This document shows, piece by piece, positions 48,703 through 59,745 of a DNA stretch of 64,000 bases. Each line of letters opens with the position of its first letter. Position 1 is the first letter of the stretch. The notes under the pieces are model-generated. The model was not told the DNA's origin. It was given only the letters and a program-made list of their open reading frames with translations, and made no database searches. This stretch comes from Chimonanthus salicifolius (Eukaryota; Streptophyta; Magnoliopsida; Laurales; Calycanthaceae): contig CM023542.1 of the NCBI GenBank assembly GCA_013350335.1, forward strand, positions 8,418,025-8,482,024, in the 5' to 3' direction. The translations under genes were made by a program, and so were the position numbers.

Positions 48703-49399
48703 TTCAGTATTTAAGCACGAAGGTCAACATTGGACTGAATGTCTATATAATTATGTATATATTACATAAAAAACATATGACTCACTCTAATATTGAAAAA
48801 ATAACCTGATAAAACTCCATGAGTCTTCTTTTATGATTGAATACAAATCTCAAATCACTGGTCCACAATTTTCAACGGGAGAGAACCAAAGTGGCGATGC
48901 CAACAGCCAACTTTAAAATGTGAACTGAACTTATTCATGTTTGAGAGGTGAGACGAAAACGATAGCGCAACTTCTTTTTTATGACGATCTGATGACGATG
49001 CCAAATGGGTGGAAATTGCAAAATGATCAAGTGTTTCATCAACTTTTTAGTAAAATGAATAAATGTATTTAGATAAACTTAATTTATTTATTTCTACAGA
49101 GTATGGGTATAAGGGGTGAATCATTTAATAAATGAGCAGGCAAGGAGTGAAGGAGTTGAAAATTCCAAATACAATTCAATCTGAATTAGCTTTACTTAAT
49201 CCATTATTAGATATACTGGGTGGTTCTTGGAAATTTGGAACTTGGAGAAGAGGCCATGGAAATGAGAAGAGGGCTTCTACTCATTCAAATTACATTTTTC
49301 CTTGAGAATCAATTCAAAGATTATATTTAAAATTTAGACATCACAAGTAAATAATGATATATATATATTGAGGATGTCTTTTGTTCCTATATTAAAAAT

Positions 49400-49703
49400 G
49401 GGTGGCCATCCTAATACGAAAATAGTCTTTTAGGAGACATGAGATTTCGTGGATATCTCACTTTATCCTTCACCCCTGCAGTACAAAAGCATTTAAAAAA
49501 AAGAGTTGTCAGTGATCCGATCAGTAAGCTGATTTGTTGTTCTGTATGAAAAAACAATCTCACTTAGATAAATGAAAGTGATCTGATAAATGAGTCAATT
49601 TCTGACATTCTTCTTTTTTTAAAAAAAATTTCGGTACGGCAGGATGGGGATAAAGTTAAAAGTTTGGAAAAATCTGTGTCTCTTAAAAGACTAATGACTA
49701 TCT
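49400..49703. mobile_element. hAT MITE, GGGTAGC family, copy 2 (304 bp)
   Basis: Perfect 8-bp duplications TTAAAAAT (49392-49399 and 49704-49711). The left end GGGTGGCCATCCTAATACG pairs with the complement of the right end (AGATAGTCATTAGTCTTTTA). The interior shares TACAAAAG.ATTTAAAAAAAA, CAGTGATC and CTGTATGAAAAAACA.TCTCACT with the copy at 42091-42389. Confidence 0.75.
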
Positions 49704-50971
49704 TTAAAAATAATAATAATAATAAGTTATCAGGTGCTTGTGAATCTTTTACGAGTTGTTTTGAAGTCTACTCTACCTTAGTTGACTAAAAGCGACTGGG
49801 GGAACTGACTGAGTCACTATCACTAGACTTGTAACGTTTTGAATGTTGATTTGATTTTGTCCATTCAATCTCTGTGAATGTTGAATAAGTCTCTGTTTCT
49901 CACTTTAACTTTAGTAGTTGGTTGTTAGTAGTGAGGTCGAAAGTCAACAGGTCCAACGTTAGCAAGATTGAGACTGTTTCAATTTAATTAATACACACAA
50001 CCAACTCAAACAAGTCAATTCAATTATGTTGGAAAATTCAATTCAAATTGGGCCTAAAGCGACCATGACTGTTGCCAAAACACCGATTCTGCCCTCACCC
50101 TTCAGTAGAGGTCATAGTCTATCGGTCCAAAAACTTAAAATCAGTCAGATTCGTACCAACTGAAATATTACTATTTTTGGTATCTTGACTATATTAATTA
50201 ATTAGAATATATTACAGTTGCTGCAAATGAGTATTACATTAGAGAAAAATCTAAAAATTCTACCTAACAAACTATCTTTTGGAGTGAAAGCACAGATCCT
50301 AATAGTAATAGTCTAGCTACTCCATCCATTTTATAGAACCAATTTATGTGTAAGAAAATACCAATTGATCACTGTCTATCCAATTACTCGAGTTTTGAAA
50401 AAAAAAAAACCCTCAGTCTACAAACGATTAAAAAAATGTAGAATACAACAAGCAATGGGCACTTACACTGGAATAATGTTTGCTCAAAGAAATGAAGTGC
50501 TGCTTACAGTGGTTGTCCCTCTTTAGGTCCAAGAGAAGCACAATTTGGATTGGAGTTTAGCAATCATTATCAGCAAGCAGCACCGTTTACGATCGATCTT
50601 AACGTTGCAATTATACCAAAAGGCCACCTCTTATATATAATATTAGATTATATATATTTCAAGTTTTTCAATTTTTTTTTTTATTTTTATTTTTTTTAAT
50701 TTTTAAATCAAAATACATATTAGTATGATGTTTTTAAATGTGTACAAGAAATTTCTTTAATAAAAATCAAAGAAATTGATCATTTATTAGCCCCACGTGT
50801 TAGTAGTTTTGGTTGGACTGAGTGGACAACTATAAAGTGTTCATTGGGTTGATTCAAAATTCTCTAGTGATTCTGCACCACACAATTTATGGTGCAACTA
50901 ATCATTAATTGATATTTGGACGATACCAAAAGAACATGAATGATTTCGTATTTCATTAAGCATGTATAAAT

Positions 50972-51394
50972 CAGGAGTGCAAAATTCGGCTTGGCCGAGA
51001 TATTGGCTGATAAGTGTCTCTCATCTTTTGCTTTTTTTTATTTTTTTTTATTTTTAAATATCGGTATTTTTTTGTTATTTTATTTTATCTGAATTAAAAA
51101 ATAAATAAATAACCCAAAAGGAAGCTGGATTTAAAAAAAAAAAAATTGAAAACGTAATTATCGGCCGATATCTTGGCCGATGTTGGTCCGATATCGGCTT
51201 GGACCCACCACCATTTTGATTTTTTTTTTTTAAAAGACCGATATTAATCATATCGGCCGATATTGGAACGATATATATCGCCGATATATCGGCCGAGAAA
51301 TAGTGTGTACGGCCGATACATATTGTATCGGCCGATATAATATGGTGATTAAAAACCGATATATATCACATATCAGCTGTTATCTTTACCCCTA
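50972..51394. mobile_element. hAT MITE, ATCGGCCGAT family, copy 5 (423 bp)
   Basis: Perfect 8-bp duplications GTATAAAT (50964-50971 and 51395-51402). Ends CAGGAGTGCAAAATTCGGC and ...GTTATCTTTACCCCTA. This is the longest and clearest copy. It has dense ATCGGCCGATA palindromes on both sides of A/T-rich blocks, including TATCGGCCGATATTGG and CGCCGATATATCGGCCGAG. Confidence 0.85.
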
Positions 51395-51402
51395 GTATAA
51401 AT

Positions 51403-53381
51403 ATACAAAATAGAGTAATTTTCTCCGTAAATTCCTTCCTAAAATCTCACTCACTAACTTAAATTACACAATTTAATCCCGAAATTTCTCTCTAATTAAC
51501 ACAACTAAATGCCCAAAAAAACTCTCAAAATTTCTCTCATTAATTATACAGCTAACAATTCAAAGGTGAATTTTATCATTTTAAAAATTTGACAACTACA
51601 ATATGCTTGAAATGATTATACTATCTATGAATTTGTATCCTTGACATCTGCTTATTGATAGCACCACAAATTATGTAGTGACACAGCACTAGAGGATCTG
51701 GACTTGGTCTCTTCTTGGTGCAGCTCCGTAGTTCATCGACTTGATCATCTCTCGGAGAAATTTCAGAGGGCCACAATTTCTGTTTCTCCAACATTTGGTC
51801 CATAAATGGTTTGGTTGAGCAATATCAATCTCGTCAAGGGAATTTGAGTGTGCTTCGAACCAAGGCCTTGTGGTATCCTCATAATGGTGGACCTTGTTCC
51901 AGGTCAACATAGCGCTTTCACGGGCCTGGATTTTCTTCGTCGAGGCCTGAATTCTGAATTAAGCTCAGCACTTGAACATGAAGACTCAACCACAATAATT
52001 TCAGTCAATGGCGCCGTTATGTTAATATGTTGCATTAACTGGATCATGTCCAGATTGTCATGTACAATTGAAAGATGCAGTCCAGGGCCATTTGTAGGTA
52101 TGTAAATGGGCTTGCTCTTGGTCAGGCTTGGTAATTTTCATGCAACAAGACTATTATAGTGGGTCAGTATTTTCAGCTTCCCGCTAAATTACCATTCTTA
52201 CAGACATCCATGGGCTGGCCTCAGGCTGGACATGAAAACTCAAAGCCCTATTAATTGTAAGACAAGCACGTGCTTTCGGGCCTACAACACATAGGTATCC
52301 CAAGGGCAAAAAGGCAAGGTTGAGTAATTGTCCCTGCTGCTGTCATGGTGGGCCACCAATCAGTGCACAAGCATCATTTTCTATTTGTTGGGTGCGCACA
52401 TGGGCCTTTGTGCAGGTCAGACGATCGAGCCCAACATGACTCAGTTCAATAAAATTTCTAGTTTTCGAACTATTGTAGGTAGTGCAAGCTGGGTTGGGAC
52501 TTTGGGTAGAGAGTGCTCGGTAATATTTTTAAACATCACGATCCTTTAGTGTTACATTCAATAAATCTAAAATCCAAGCTCAATTCTTGTACACATACCT
52601 TCGCGTATATAAGTAGGGCACTCATCTTGGCATACTAACTAGTGGTAGAGGCCCATACATTCATGCACAAGTTGAGCCGCTGCAATCACCCATGAGCGAG
52701 CCCAAAACGGGTCAACTGGGTATGCAACTACAACAAAAAATCTTGCATGTATACTCGTACACATAGGAAGAGGAGAGTGCAAATCTTAGTTTTGTGGGGG
52801 CCATTTGTCTTGACCTTGGATGGCCAATCTTTCACTAAAATTTATTGTGGTTCAACCTAGGAACAACCGTCGATAACAATACATCGTCTTCCCCCAAAAT
52901 AAAATTTTCTAATGTCTTATCCTTTCATTTAAAACAAAGAGACACCTTTACATCCCCACCTTTACATCCCTTTTATTCTTAACCATCATCTGTACAACCT
53001 TTCCAAGTTCATAAATAGGGACTCTTTAATGGGTTCAAGCCATTGAAACTTCTCATTCCATGGCATCCTCGAGGTCGATGTTCCAATTAGTTCATTTTTC
53101 AATGGTCTGCAATGTTAATTCGATCTTTGAGTAACTTGAACAACCAGGTTTTGGAAAATTCTCTCTTTCCATCACATGATATGACTCAAATGCATTTTGT
53201 TTATTAATTTTTCAAAAGAGCTATTAAAATTTTTAATCCTACTATTAATGCAAAACAAGAGAAACCCACTGATATGAAGTACTAAACACATCTGTCATCA
53301 TCACAATTATTTATTCTATCCATTTAGAATCCAAGGATTTATTTTCTAGACTTGTGACCTGGTGGACAGGAGAGAAAATGG
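51403..53381. other. Spacer with an unrecognised coding-like patch
   Basis: At 51640-52105 base composition rises and frames are open on both strands. On the minus strand these are a 73-codon frame at 51689-51910 containing WNKVHHYEDTTRPWFEAHSN and another frame with RDDQVDELRSCTKKRPSPDP. I recognise no family. It could be a decayed gene, a captured gene fragment or chance. The rest, to the end of the GST gene, is non-coding; its last few hundred bases should include the GST 3' untranslated region. Confidence 0.35.
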
Positions 53382-54072
53382 TCACTGCAGTTGAAGGACC
53401 TTCTTCCAAGATGGTCTATTGGAGATGTCCTCCCACCAAGCGCTTACATGCTTCCTGTCCTTCATCATGTACCCTTTGCCAATATCATTCACAAGATAGT
53501 GTGTGAGTGGGAGGTGGGACAGATCTGCAAGGCTAAAGAACTCCCCTGCCAAGTATTTGCTCTTTGACAGCCTCTCCTCATAGATATCCAACACCTTCCC
53601 CAGCTTCTCTTCACTTTCTTCAACGGCTTTTTTATCAACAGGAACTCCCACCTTTGGATGGAACAAAAGTTGCACGACTTGGGTGAAAGTATGTGGATAG
53701 TAGTTCTGCGCCTCCACTTCCAGCCATTGTTCTACCATGGCCCTCTCTTCTACAGTCTTTCCCAGTAAATTAGTCCCTTGGGACGCATATTTCTCTGCAT
53801 AATAACGTAAGATCGCACGCGATTCTGGAGAAAATCATCAAGTATCAATGGAATTAGGCACTTTATATCAAAGAACAATGGAAATGAAAGCTACTGTAGT
53901 CTTGTGATAAAGATACTTGTTTCTCATAAAAAATGACCTAGATTCGAATATCGTTGATAGTTATTTTTACTGTTTCAAAAAATAAATATGAGAGAACATG
54001 GTCATTGTAAGGGTAGTGCTTACCATACAGTGTAAAATCTCCATCTTGTACAACAGGCACCACTCCGAATGG
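53382..54072 (-). CDS. Phi-class glutathione S-transferase, exons 2 and 3 only
   Basis: Minus-strand exons are 54072-54024 (49 nt) and 53824-53382 (443 nt, with stop), joined with correct AG/GT borders. They encode 163 aa. Phi GSTs conjugate glutathione to electrophiles in the cytosol. Exon 2 reads PFGVVPVVQDGDFTLY, the end of the thioredoxin-fold domain. Exon 3 opens with ESRAILRYYAEKY, where the ESRAI segment binds glutathione, and continues through the helical C-terminal domain (LLGKTVEERAMVEQWLEVE, FFSLADLSHLPLTHYL, HVSAWWEDISNRPSWKKV). The 49-nt middle exon is a hallmark of phi GST genes. Exon 1 (about 50 codons with the catalytic serine) is not found before 55357, where a large retrotransposon begins. 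Either intron 1 has swollen past the window edge or the gene is 5'-truncated. The visible exons carry no damage. Confidence 0.85.
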
Positions 54073-54343
54073 CTGCAACAAAGTAATCAAAAGAGTTTTG
54101 ATGAAAAAAATGATTATAGATTATGCATTGTTAAGCAGGTTAGAATTTTGCCATTGACAGTATGCCATTCTAAAATTTTAGATTTATAATCTTCATCATG
54201 GGGAGCTATTGTGCAGGGCCGGTCTTGGCTAGACAGAGTAGGCCGCCGCCAAAGGCCCCTACCAATGCGACCACTGACTTTACTCACAATCTTAGGACCC
54301 TTGAAATCTCAGGGCCTGCATTGCGCCTAGGACCCCTGAGATT

Positions 54344-54562
54344 TCAGGACACCTCAGGGCCGGCATTGATATTGGGCCATTGATATATCTCCACACTTCT
54401 TGACCAATTAAAAAAATTCTTCATAGCATAAAACCAATAGGAGTAATTGGTCTCATTCAATTTAAAAACAATCACATTAAGTGTAAAGGAATTCATAACA
54501 CTGGCAAAAATGGAGGCTGCAAAAGAATAAGAGCACAAGAAAGCCGAAATTGAATCGTGCAT
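54344..54562 (-). pseudogene. Copia gag N-terminal fragment
   Basis: A 72-codon minus-strand frame contains FKLNETNYSYWFYAMKNFF, the pattern of the copia gag N-terminus (KLN..NY..W..AM..FL). No continuing gag or pol follows. It lies where GST intron 1 would run. The nearby block 54215-54370 repeats CAGGGCCGG at both ends and may be another small element. Confidence 0.5.
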
Positions 54563-54689
54563 AGTAAATCTGACAGAGAACAGACACGGACAAACTCCGA
54601 AAGCAGTAGCAGCAGTAGAAAGGAGAATCTTTAGAGAGCAAGTTAATGGTGAAGTGCTGGAACTCAGTGATGGTCAGATCAAAGCCTCT

Positions 54690-55092
54690 TCAACGGGAAA
54701 ATATTAGAATGAATTAATTTGTATTTTCTAAGAGACATCTTGAAGAGACACCTTGAAGAGACACTTTGAAGTATTTCTGAGAGGCATCTTGAAGTATGTA
54801 CTTTAGTAGTGAGAAGTGAATTTAGAATTAGCCAATTTGTAATTTTCTAAAACATGAACCTTGGATAATGGAAGAGTCGTGTTGATTCATTTCCAGAGAA
54901 AGTTATTGAGAGAAGTTAATATCTAGATTACGCAGAAACCTATATATAGAGGTGTTTGTAATCACGTTTTCATTCAGAAATTAGCAAGGAAAAGTTTATC
55001 CCTTCTTAAGGATTTCTATTCTATCCTATCAATTTACGAAAAAAAAATCATAGAAGATTGAAGTGCGCTCATTACATCCCTCTGTGCCAACA
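54690..55092. repeat. LTR-like segment
   Basis: It contains a TATATATAGAGGTGTTTGTAATC promoter-like patch, AAGTTTATCCCTTCTTAAGG and an end ...CTCTGTGCCAACA, all in the style of a copia LTR read on the + strand. Its left border and partner LTR are not visible, so it may be a solo or truncated LTR. Confidence 0.4.
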
Positions 55093-55356
55093 GAAACTAC
55101 AGAACTGAAGAAACAGCAGCAACAGTGGGAAGAAGAAGACAAGTGGGAAACAACAGAAATAAAGAAACGGCAGCAGCACATGTGAGGGAAACAACAGAGC
55201 AAAGAATCTAACCAACTTGTCTCGGAGAACTAAAGAGAAGCAGCAGCAGAACAGAATGGAGGAGTGGTAGTAGGGCAGCTGAGACAGAGGAGGACCTAAA
55301 TTCCTCTAGAGAAACGAAAAATGGTCAGATCATTTGTGAAAGGGGAACAACAGTAG
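55093..55356. other. Repeat-derived filler between two LTR-like blocks
   Basis: A purine-rich stretch with CAGCAGCAG / GAAGAAG words, likely leader sequence of a retrotransposon. I looked here for GST exon 1 on the minus strand and did not find it. Confidence 0.4.
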
Positions 55357-56043
55357 TGTTGGGTTTCCCTCCTTAGTGGAGGAAACATTTTGGCATCCCA
55401 AGGTTCATGGACCTTGGAAGTGGTAAAGCCTCCTTGAAATGAGCAATGTCTCATTGAAATTGGAGATGCCTCATGGGAATGAGGAAGGCCTTTTAGGAAT
55501 GGGAGACATCTATTTGAAATTGGGGAACGTCTCATAGAACTTGAAGAAGTCCTATTGAAAATGGAAAAGCCTCCTAGGGACTTGAAAGGATCTCATTATG
55601 GTCTAGTTTTTCACACCTCTCCTAAAGCCTATATAAACCCATTTCTCTCCTCATTTCTATAGACCACCAGTTCAAGTATCAAGTGAGAGACTTGGAGAGT
55701 GAGAGAGAGAACCTCACTTAGCTCTTGTGGATAAAAAGAAGAGTTCGGTGGTGACATCTCCAAAGGTGATTTTGGAAAAGAAGACAACGCAACTACTTCG
55801 GTGAGATTGTTCTTTTTTGTTATCCTTGAGTTTTATACTCTTGATGTTATTATCCTCTCTTGATGTAATCCCATTTTATATTGGAAGACCAATTCGGAGT
55901 TTGTCCCATGGATGTAGGCACATTGTTGAACCACGTAAATCTTTGTGTTACTTTTATGTGGTTTCTTGTTTGATTATTTTATTACCTTTCTATGTCATTC
56001 ACACATTTGGAAAAAGATTTGATCCAGTGATTTCTACATAACA
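55357..56043 (+). repeat. Candidate 5' LTR of the outer copia element
   Basis: Begins TGTTGGGTTTCCC and ends CTACATAACA, with a TATATAAA promoter-like box at about 55630 in the same orientation. Gag starts 62 bases later. The partner LTR is outside the window and I see no standard tRNA-Met primer site after it, so the borders are provisional. The interior has repeated GCCTCCTTGAAATGAG-like phrases (about 55430-55600). Confidence 0.6.
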
Positions 56044-56104
56044 AATTGACAGTACTTCTTTCCCAAGAACTTGGTTCATTATTCGTGGTTTTGTGTGAAC
56101 TGAA

Positions 56105-57637
56105 ATGGAGGAATCGCCATCTATAATGATCAAACTAACGTCATCTAATTATTCAATATGGAAGCCAAGAATAGAGGACATTCTTTATTGCAAAGATTTA
56201 TATGAGCCTATTCAAGGTGATGATAGCAAACCAGAAGGAAAGACTGACAAAGAATGAGAGATTATGAACAGAAAAACTGTTGGACAAATTCGGCAATTGG
56301 TCGACCAAAGTGTCTTTCATCACTTTGCACAAGAAACCAATGCTCACTCATTGTGGACAAAATTGGAGGCCATGTATGAATGAAAGACTGCACAAAACAA
56401 AGCCTCGTTGATTCGCCGATTGGTGCACTTGAAATTCAAAGATGGACGAAATGTTACTGAACACTTGAGCGACTTCCAAGGCTTAGTGAATCAATTGACT
56501 ACCATGAAAATGGTGCTTGATGATGAGTTGCAAGCATTATTGTTACTCAGTTCCTTGCCAAACAACTGGGACACTTTGGTGGTGTCATGAAGCAACTCTG
56601 CTCCTCAAGGTGTGCTCACCATGACCATGGTGAAAGATAGCATGTTTAATGAAGAAACGGGAGGAAGGAACAAGGAATATCGACCGGGTTAGAGGCCTTG
56701 TCACATAAAATTGTGGAAGAGGCAAAGATATAAAATCACGACCGTGACAAGTCGAGAGGCAAGTCAAAGGGCAGGTCCAAGGAAAGAAATGACTTAAAAT
56801 GCTATCACTGTGGCAAGTCAGGTCACATGAAAAGGTAGTGTAGACAACTCACAAAGGAGCAAAGCAATCGTAACAAGAAGGAGAAAAGTGAAGCCAAAGA
56901 CATAACTACTACTGCTTCCACCGGAGATGAGGCAATCATTGCTTATGATAATAATTGTGTTAATCTAACATTTCAAGGCACATGTTGGATAGTTGATTCT
57001 GGTGCATCATTTCACATAACCTCACGGCGTGACTTCTTTTCATCCCACACCAATGGAGACTTCGGTCATGTTAGGATGGGAAATGATAAATTGTCAAAGA
57101 TCGTGGGAAGAGGAAAAGTCTGTCTTGAAACCAATACGGGTTGTCTCTTGGTTCTCATAGATGTGATGCATGTTCCGGACATGCGTCTCAACTTGATCTC
57201 CACCGGAATGCTTGATGATGAAGGCTTCACCAATGTCTTTGGGATGGAAAGTGGAAGCTCAGCAAATGTTCTCTAGTACTGGCCAAGGGAAAGAAGGAGA
57301 ACACTCTCTACTTGACACATGCTAAAATCAACAGTGGTTTTGTGAATGCTCTTGGACAAGATTCATCAATCAAGCTATGGCACAAACGGCTTGGTCATAT
57401 GAGTGAGAAAGGCCTGCAGACTTTATCTAGAAAGAAAGTTCTCACCGGGGTGAAAGGTGCGGGAAAGCAAAATAAAATTTCTTTTCACTCTAAACCTGCA
57501 GCTAGGAAACCTAATGTTTTAGATGTTGTATATTCTGATGTTTGCGGTCCTATGAGGACTTGTAGTCTTGGTGGTGCAAGATACTTTGTTACTTTCATTG
57601 ATGACCATTACAGGAAAGTTTGGGCCTATGTACTTAG
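56105..57637 (+). pseudogene. Outer copia: gag, protease and integrase start, broken
   Basis: Begins MEESPSIMIKLTSSNYSIWK and then meets stops within gag. KASLIRRLVHLKFKDG and LLLLSSLPNNWDTLV are typical gag blocks. The zinc knuckle CYHCGKSGHMKR is cut by a stop before its last cysteine (about 56835). Protease has the active-site DSGASFHI (about 56995). After a frameshift near 57270 the pre-integrase domain reads LWHKRLGHMSEKGL and the integrase start VVYSDVCGPM, YFVTFIDDH. The frame is cut by the insertion at 57638. Confidence 0.88.
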
Positions 57638-57998
57638 TGTTGGTGTAAACAACCAATAAAGAAATCACACAATCACAAACACAGATAGATTAGGGAGAGG
57701 AGAAAGATGAACACAGAGATTTACGTGCTACGTCCACGGAGCGTGTAACACGAATCCCCTAGAAGAGTAAACCAATTACAAAAGGATTAAACCCTTAACC
57801 CCTTTCTATCTTCTCTCTCTCTGGTTTTTCCCTTTCTTTCTCTCTTCTCTCTACAGTGTACACTCTTGCTTACCCTAAAAAGAAATAAGAGACATTATAT
57901 ATACAAGTGGGCTAGGTTACAAGACTGGACCTAACTGGGCCTAAGTTTGCGCTTGGGCCCAAAAGGTTGATCAGGCCTTCTGAGCCAAGAGTCCAACA
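57638..57998 (-). repeat. 3' LTR of the gag-protease element
   Basis: 361 bp. Lacks about 15 bases (GGTTCGGCAACCTTG region) that are present in the other LTR at about 61388. Confidence 0.92.
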
Positions 57999-58236
57999 AA
58001 TCTCCACCTTGGCGAAAAAGGCCGAGTCCAATGAAGAATGATGTGCTGTGCTTGTAACCTCTGCACCTAATACGAACTCCACCAACTCGGGAAATAACTT
58101 GAGATAGACTCATGTCCTGCATCTACAGATCTCAGCATCTCGGCTGCTCTTGGCAATGCTTCACCTGCAGCTGCAATCCTCTACATCTTTGTATGAGATG
58201 CGCATCCCCACGCTCTGTGATGCTCCACCTTCTTCT

Positions 58237-59745
58237 TCAAGTAGAAGAATCGGCCAAGTCCAAGCCCCGCTTGAACTTGACTACCCATTTCATTGTTGAA
58301 CCTTTTGCATTATTCTTTGTGTGGGACGTCGACGCTTTCATCTTTCCATCGCTGCTTTCACCTGCACCATGGAAACCATTCATACTACCACAACCATCCA
58401 ATGCAAAAGTCACATTGTCCTTCGGGCCACACTTCACTGAAATCTTGCTGGTTCTTCTTCTTCTACCCGCAACCCGACTAAAAGATGTGTGTTGTCTGCC
58501 AAAAACTGTGCTCCCCAATAGTGTATACAGACCTCCTTGCCTCTTCCCCTTCATCACTATCATAGCTCCTTTAACCACTCTAAGAGCCCCATCTTTTGCT
58601 TTGAAGGCAAATCCCTTAGATTCGAGCATACTTAATAAAATTAAGTTCATCTTCATGTCCGGGGCGTGACTCACATTCTCAAGCGTCTTCACCGTACCAT
58701 CAAACATCTTGATTGTGATTGCCCCGATCCCAATGATACTGCTAATTGCCCCATTTGCCATTTGGGCAATTCCTCCATTGCATAGTTTGTAAGTGTCAAA
58801 CCATTCTCTCATCAGACACATGTGGTAGGAACACCCTGTATCCAAAATCCACTTATCATTTAGATTGTCCATACCTATAATCACTGTCAACACTCCAGCA
58901 ACTCCAGGAAAAATCTCCTCTGCTGAGGCACTATGCGTGTCCCTCGATTGATCTGAGTCTTGTGATTTGCCTTCCTGATCACGCTTAAGTTTGTTGCAGT
59001 CCACCAACTTGTACCCTTCCTTCTCACAGTAATAACACTTGAACTTCCCAACACTCTTTCCTCTTGATTTCGGCCGTGACCACCATCTACTACCAGAGCC
59101 TTTGTCAAAACCTCTCCCACGGCGATGATCACCGGTAGCCACTAGCCCCTCTGTACGATAGGATCCCGAAGACTCACCCGATTCCTTTTTACGGATTTCT
59201 TCGCTTAGAATCAGATACCGAATATCATCATATTTCAGTTTCGTACTTCCTTTGGAGCTGCTCACAGCTGTGACAATAGCACTCCAACTTTCTGGTAGAG
59301 AGGATAGAAGAATCAATGCTCTGACCTCATCGTCAAAGTCAATCTGCACCGAACTCAACTGACTCGTGATTGAGTTGAACTCGTTCAGATGTTCAACCAC
59401 TGATGCACCTTCAGACATCTTGAGGTTGAATAACCGTCTCATCAGATGTACCTTATTGGAGGCAGAAGGTTTCTCATACATGTTTGCAAGGGCATCCATT
59501 AGCCCCTTCGTGGTCGTCTCCTTCACTATGTTGAAAGCAACATTCCGAGACAGCGTTAATCGAATAACGCCCAACTCCTGTTTGTTGAGAAGTGCCCAAT
59601 CTTCGGCCTTCATATCAGTTGGCTTTGTTCCTTCAAGAGGTTGATGCATTTTCATCTGATACAGAAAATCCTCGATCTGCATCTTCCAGTATGCAAAGTC
59701 TGTGCCATTGAATCTGTCAATCTTAATTTTCACCTCTTCTATCAT
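58237..59745 (-). CDS. Copia gag-protease protein, single open frame, 502 aa
   Basis: I start at the ATG 59745-59743 (MIEEVKIKIDRFNGTDFAYW). The frame is open a little further upstream but without an ATG. Residues 1-170 are a copia-type gag (WKMQIEDFLY, MEKPSASNKVHLMRRLFNLK-like block, ALILLSSLPESW). A basic Arg/Gly/Ser stretch (200-235) leads to a zinc-knuckle-like CYYCEKEGYKLVDC at 237-250. Here Tyr stands where the third ligand His is expected. The aspartic protease motif WILDTGCSYHM has DTG at 302-304. After about residue 400 the frame no longer follows a copia polyprotein and ends at GLDLADSST. Gag would form the particle and protease would process it. The frame is longer than chance decay would leave, so selection or youth kept it open. 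Confidence 0.9.
   Translation of the reverse strand: MIEEVKIKIDRFNGTDFAYWKMQIEDFLYQMKMHQPLEGTKPTDMKAEDWALLNKQELGVIRLTLSRNVAFNIVKETTTKGLMDALANMYEKPSASNKVHLMRRLFNLKMSEGASVVEHLNEFNSITSQLSSVQIDFDDEVRALILLSSLPESWSAIVTAVSSSKGSTKLKYDDIRYLILSEEIRKKESGESSGSYRTEGLVATGDHRRGRGFDKGSGSRWWSRPKSRGKSVGKFKCYYCEKEGYKLVDCNKLKRDQEGKSQDSDQSRDTHSASAEEIFPGVAGVLTVIIGMDNLNDKWILDTGCSYHMCLMREWFDTYKLCNGGIAQMANGAISSIIGIGAITIKMFDGTVKTLENVSHAPDMKMNLILLSMLESKGFAFKAKDGALRVVKGAMIVMKGKRQGGLYTLLGSTVFGRQHTSFSRVAGRRRRTSKISVKCGPKDNVTFALDGCGSMNGFHGAGESSDGKMKASTSHTKNNAKGSTMKWVVKFKRGLDLADSST

Noticed and set aside
50972..51394. CRISPR-like or operator-like array of ATCGGCCGAT palindromes
   Set aside because: Spacing is irregular, the host is a plant, and inverted ends plus an 8-bp duplication identify a hAT MITE.
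58112..58669. 185-codon + strand ORF
   Set aside because: Antisense to the gag-protease frame, whose gag and protease motifs show the true strand.
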